Part shown: piece after piece, positions 61,364 through 64,000 of the stretch | Layout: every line of letters starts with the position of its first letter | Numbering within the stretch: position 1 is the stretch's first letter | Assembly: GCF_900104695.1 (NCBI RefSeq) | Contig: NZ_FNSW01000001.1 | Span: 4,566,001-4,630,000 of the forward strand | Length of the DNA stretch: 64,000 nt | Origin: Paenibacillus sp. GP183 | GTDB lineage: Bacteria > Bacillota > Bacilli > Paenibacillales > NBRC-103111 | Reading direction: 5' to 3' | The notes under the pieces: model-generated | What the model saw: the letters and a program-made list of their open reading frames with translations, nothing else | The model's database searches: none | What the model was told of the DNA's origin: nothing | Position numbers and translations under genes: made by a program

Positions 61364-63097
61364 TTGGTTGACGGCAATGCTAACCATCCTAATAAACGTC
61401 TCAATCCAGCCCTGAGACTATTCCTTATTTTCCTCGGTTTATTTTTATTTGTCGGAGGTTTTGCTGCCGTTATTTTTTGGAAAGATTTCGTACCCAACAA
61501 AGAGCATGTCGACCCGGATTTTCGCAAGCTGTCCAAGCCTGTTTTTTATAAAGGAAGCTTTTTTCCGGAAAGCGCGATTGGAGAGAAAGAGGGTCTTAAG
61601 CTTCCGCTTTCATTGGTTCAAGAGTGGCTCGATCCGTCAATCCTTTACGAACAATCCAGCGATTCCGTGATTATCACGACGAAAGACAAGGTTCTGAGGT
61701 TCAAGACGAGCCAGCTGTCTGCATTCATGAATGAAAAACCATATACACTTCAATTTCCTGTCGAGAAAAAAGACGACATTGTCTATGTTCCAATAGAACC
61801 GTTACGCCAACTATATCAATTTGAACTGCGAGTCTCCGATCAAACAGGCGCTGTCATTTTGGTCAAGAAAGGTGATCATTTACAGTGGGGTCGAATGGCC
61901 AAAGAGAAAGAGGCAGCTCTGCGATCGGGTGCATCGATCCGCTATCCGATTGTATCGCAGCTGGTGTCTGGGGAAAAGCTGATGATCTGGGGAGAAGATG
62001 CAGGTTGGTATAAAGTTCAGCAGTCCAGCGGCTATATTGGATATGTATCCAAGGCTGATGTGGTGCTTGATCATGAGGAATCTATCCCCGAGCAGGTTAC
62101 TCCGGAGCCTTTCATCCCTTGGAAGCCGATGGGCGGCAAAATCAACCTGACCTGGGAGCAGGTTTCAACCAAAAACCCGGACACGGCCAAAATACCCGCC
62201 ATGCCTAGTTTAAATGTAATCAGTCCTACTTGGTTTTCCTTGGCGGACGGTGATGGCAATTTAACGAATCTCGCCGATCCCGTTTATATGAAATGGACGC
62301 AGGAGCGAGGTTATCAGGTATGGGCTTTATTCAGCAATGGCTTTGAGCCTAAACGAACAACAGCAGCTCTTTCCACCTATGACCGCAGGATGAAAATGAC
62401 CAAGCAGCTGATCGGTTTTGCCCAAATGTATAAGCTTAAAGGAATCAATATTGATTTTGAAAATGTGGCGACCAGCGACAAGGAGAATCTTGTGCAATTT
62501 GTCAGGGAAATGACGCCTCTTTTGCATGAACAGGGACTTGTAGTGTCTATCGATGTAACTCCCAAATCCAATAGCGAAATGTGGTCGCTCTTTTACGATA
62601 GACCCGCGCTTGCTCAGACTGTTGATTATATGATGCTGATGGCATATGACGAGCATTGGGCTACGAGTCCGGATTCAGGCTCAGTCGGATCACTGCCATG
62701 GGTGGAAAAGTCAATTACCCGGTTGTTGGACGAGGATCATATTCCACCTTCTAAGCTTGTCCTGAGCATCCCATTTTATACGCGCCTCTGGACCGAAGAG
62801 TTGAAGGATGGCAAGACCGTAGTAACTTCCAAAGCTCTTGGGATGGAATCCGCCCAAACGATTATCAAGGACAAGAAATTGACGCCTGTGCTTAATGCCG
62901 AAACTGGGCAAAATTATGTGGAATATAAAGAAGGTACGAAGTTGATGAGAATATGGCTGGAGGACGAGACCTCGGTCCAAGCCCGCATGGAGCTAGTCAA
63001 GAAATATGATCTGGCAGGTGTGGCTTCCTGGAGAAGAGGCTTTGAAACGACAAGCATTTGGAATGCTATTTCGAATTCATTGCAAAAAAGGCCATAG
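61364..63097 (+). CDS. Membrane-anchored GH18-like glycosidase with SH3 domain
   Basis: 577 residues from TTG 61364 (AAAGGAG eight bases upstream). One membrane helix (about 18-38), a copper-amine-oxidase-N-like stretch (about 60-175), an SH3-like domain (about 185-240) and a GH18 barrel with LKGINIDFENV (Asp364, catalytic Glu366), MLMAYDEHW and AGVASWRRGFE. It resembles the YvbX/YaaH-like group that acts on cell wall or spore cortex. It lies between perR and ygzB and ends at a strong terminator. Confidence 0.85.
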   Translation: MVDGNANHPNKRLNPALRLFLIFLGLFLFVGGFAAVIFWKDFVPNKEHVDPDFRKLSKPVFYKGSFFPESAIGEKEGLKLPLSLVQEWLDPSILYEQSSDSVIITTKDKVLRFKTSQLSAFMNEKPYTLQFPVEKKDDIVYVPIEPLRQLYQFELRVSDQTGAVILVKKGDHLQWGRMAKEKEAALRSGASIRYPIVSQLVSGEKLMIWGEDAGWYKVQQSSGYIGYVSKADVVLDHEESIPEQVTPEPFIPWKPMGGKINLTWEQVSTKNPDTAKIPAMPSLNVISPTWFSLADGDGNLTNLADPVYMKWTQERGYQVWALFSNGFEPKRTTAALSTYDRRMKMTKQLIGFAQMYKLKGINIDFENVATSDKENLVQFVREMTPLLHEQGLVVSIDVTPKSNSEMWSLFYDRPALAQTVDYMMLMAYDEHWATSPDSGSVGSLPWVEKSITRLLDEDHIPPSKLVLSIPFYTRLWTEELKDGKTVVTSKALGMESAQTIIKDKKLTPVLNAETGQNYVEYKEGTKLMRIWLEDETSVQARMELVKKYDLAGVASWRRGFETTSIWNAISNSLQKRP

Positions 63098-63104
63098 TAA
63101 TATG

Positions 63105-63148
63105 AAAGCAAAAGAAGCTGCCCGCGCGGGCAGCTTCTTTTGCTTTTT
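63105..63148. terminator. Perfect bidirectional terminator
   Basis: Uninterrupted stem of about 20 bp (AAAGCAAAAGAAGCTGCCCG with its complement) around a minimal loop, with T-runs in both directions, between convergent genes. Confidence 0.9.
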
Positions 63149-63167
63149 GAATCCGATTAGAGTCTAT

Positions 63168-63569
63168 CTAATGCAGCTTGTGTCCCTGTTTAACCTCATG
63201 TAGAGCCTCAGGCTGAACATGATCTTCCATGCGTTCCACGCCCGTTTCCAGCTCGGGATCGAGGGTCAGCATGGTCTTGCAAAACATACATCGGTCCGTT
63301 TTCCCAAGAATTTTCGTGCGACGTCCGCATTCGGGACAATCGATGACCGTTGCCGTGGTGGACAGCATGCCTGCCCAAAAATATATGCCCATGCTCACCA
63401 GCATTCCCAGCATACCAATGATCATAAAAACAACAGCAATAATCCTTCCCGCGGTGCCCCAATTGAACACAATTCCGGCCAGACCTATAATCATGAGCAG
63501 CATTCCGCCCATTGTCATCAGCAGTCCCCACAGACGAAACTCATTGACCTTGCTTGATTTTAAACGCAA
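63168..63569 (-). CDS. ygzB: YgzB family (DUF2614/UPF0295) membrane zinc-ribbon protein
   Basis: 133 residues with two membrane helices (about 15-38 and 43-68), then a zinc ribbon CPECG...CMFC. This is the YgzB layout, and ygzB neighbours perR in B. subtilis. TTG start, with AAAGGAAG upstream on the minus strand. Function unknown. Confidence 0.85.
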   Translation of the reverse strand: MRLKSSKVNEFRLWGLLMTMGGMLLMIIGLAGIVFNWGTAGRIIAVVFMIIGMLGMLVSMGIYFWAGMLSTTATVIDCPECGRRTKILGKTDRCMFCKTMLTLDPELETGVERMEDHVQPEALHEVKQGHKLH

Positions 63570-63693
63570 AAGGTTTACTTCCTTTCTTTGGCTGGATTTT
63601 AAGTTTTGTATTAAAAATCACAAAATGTGCAGGAAACCATGCAGCTTTGTAGAAATAAATAGATATCCTAATAAAACGGGGGCACTTGCTACC

Positions 63694-64000
63694 ATGGACA
63701 TCAATAAAGACCAAATCACCTTCAAGTTCAAAGATGATCCTATGATTATCAGTGTGACAGTCGTCCATAACCCCAAGCAGCTTCCGGCCCTGACCGATGG
63801 GTTTGATATCTTGCTTCTTATTATCACAAGGGACCCAAACCTTATCAATCATATAACTAATTATATAAAAGACGGTGTGCGTATACAAGAAAGATGGGTG
63901 AGTCCGTCCGCTTTGGAGGAATGGATTCGTAACGGCGACAATCGCAACCTCATTCATTGGCTTTTAAAAGGGGAGATTCTTCTGGACCAGAATACTTATT
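63694..64000 (+). CDS. YgxA-like nucleotidyltransferase-like protein, cut by the window end
   Basis: The frame is open from ATG 63694 to the window edge (102 codons). It reads MDINKDQITFKFKDDP, then LTDGFDILLLIITRDPN, RIQERWVSPSALEEWI and NLIHWLLKGEILLDQN, which resembles the nucleotidyltransferase-like (YgxA) family found beside perR/ygzB in Bacilli. The frame also stays open upstream (ATG 63625), but 63694 has a weak G-rich site. The ygzB start is 124 bases away, divergent. The 3' end is missing. Confidence 0.7.
   Translation, partial: MDINKDQITFKFKDDPMIISVTVVHNPKQLPALTDGFDILLLIITRDPNLINHITNYIKDGVRIQERWVSPSALEEWIRNGDNRNLIHWLLKGEILLDQNTY

Noticed and set aside
63541..63957. A 138-codon minus-strand open frame near the right edge
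   Set aside because: It is antisense to the ygxA-like gene, which runs off the window in the plus strand and has family-like sequence.
1..64000. CRISPR array, tRNA, rRNA or intact transposon
   Set aside because: No regularly spaced repeats, cloverleaf or rRNA-like sequence, and no transposase or integrase gene was seen anywhere in the window.

Overview
The window looks like a Paenibacillus-type chromosome (Bacillota, Paenibacillaceae). The supports are strong AGGAGG-type ribosome binding sites, many TTG/GTG starts, YesM/YesN two-component systems beside sugar ABC importers, a gatCAB operon, and a perR / ygzB / ygxA-like neighbourhood as in Bacilli. This assignment comes from gene content and style, not from a database match. 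I saw no rRNA, tRNA, CRISPR array or intact insertion sequence.

Layout. 1-5.4 kb, visibly A+T-richer: an ECF sigma gene broken by an in-frame stop, its putative anti-sigma gene, a PAS hybrid histidine kinase, small secreted or membrane proteins and a NodB deacetylase. 5.4-6.6 kb: an MFS efflux pump. 6.85-18.2 kb: a carbohydrate locus with a GH130 enzyme, a gamma-glutamyltransferase relative, a sugar ABC importer lacking its own ATPase, YesM/YesN-type kinase and regulator, a Gfo/Idh dehydrogenase and a TIM-barrel isomerase. Two promoters here share an operator-like motif at the same distance from the -10 box. 18.3-22.3 kb, minus strand: a D-amino-acid operon (YheO-type regulator, D-threonine-aldolase-like enzyme, N-acyl-D-amino-acid deacylase, RidA), divergent from two further TIM-barrel isomerases. 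A perfect 10-bp palindrome sits in the shared promoter region.

25.8-40.8 kb: a carbon-phosphorus lyase locus ordered LysR(-) / phnM1-D-C-E1-E2-G-H-I-J-M2-hexapeptide acetyltransferase-K-L-M3-phnO-like-PHP phosphodiesterase. It has three phnM paralogues, one with a 1-bp frameshift. A PHP enzyme probably replaces PhnP, PhnK carries a four-cysteine insertion, and no phnN is present. Near-identical 40-bp terminator-like direct repeats lie at both ends of the locus. Hexamers with 11-bp spacing upstream of phnD resemble PhoP boxes.

42.1-54.4 kb: an acyl-CoA ligase, a large STAND/BTAD activator, a complete branched-chain-amino-acid-type ABC importer, a 58-residue ORF, a ketoacyl-synthase-III-like enzyme with His at the usual Asn position, an alpha/beta hydrolase and a FabG-like reductase. 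Together they look like an uptake-and-conversion pathway for an unidentified carboxylate. This cluster and the phn locus are the best candidates for undescribed biology. 54.5-64 kb is mostly housekeeping: gatCAB, GNAT, a 565-residue protein of unknown function, perR, a GH18-like membrane-anchored protein, ygzB and the start of a ygxA-like gene cut by the window edge.
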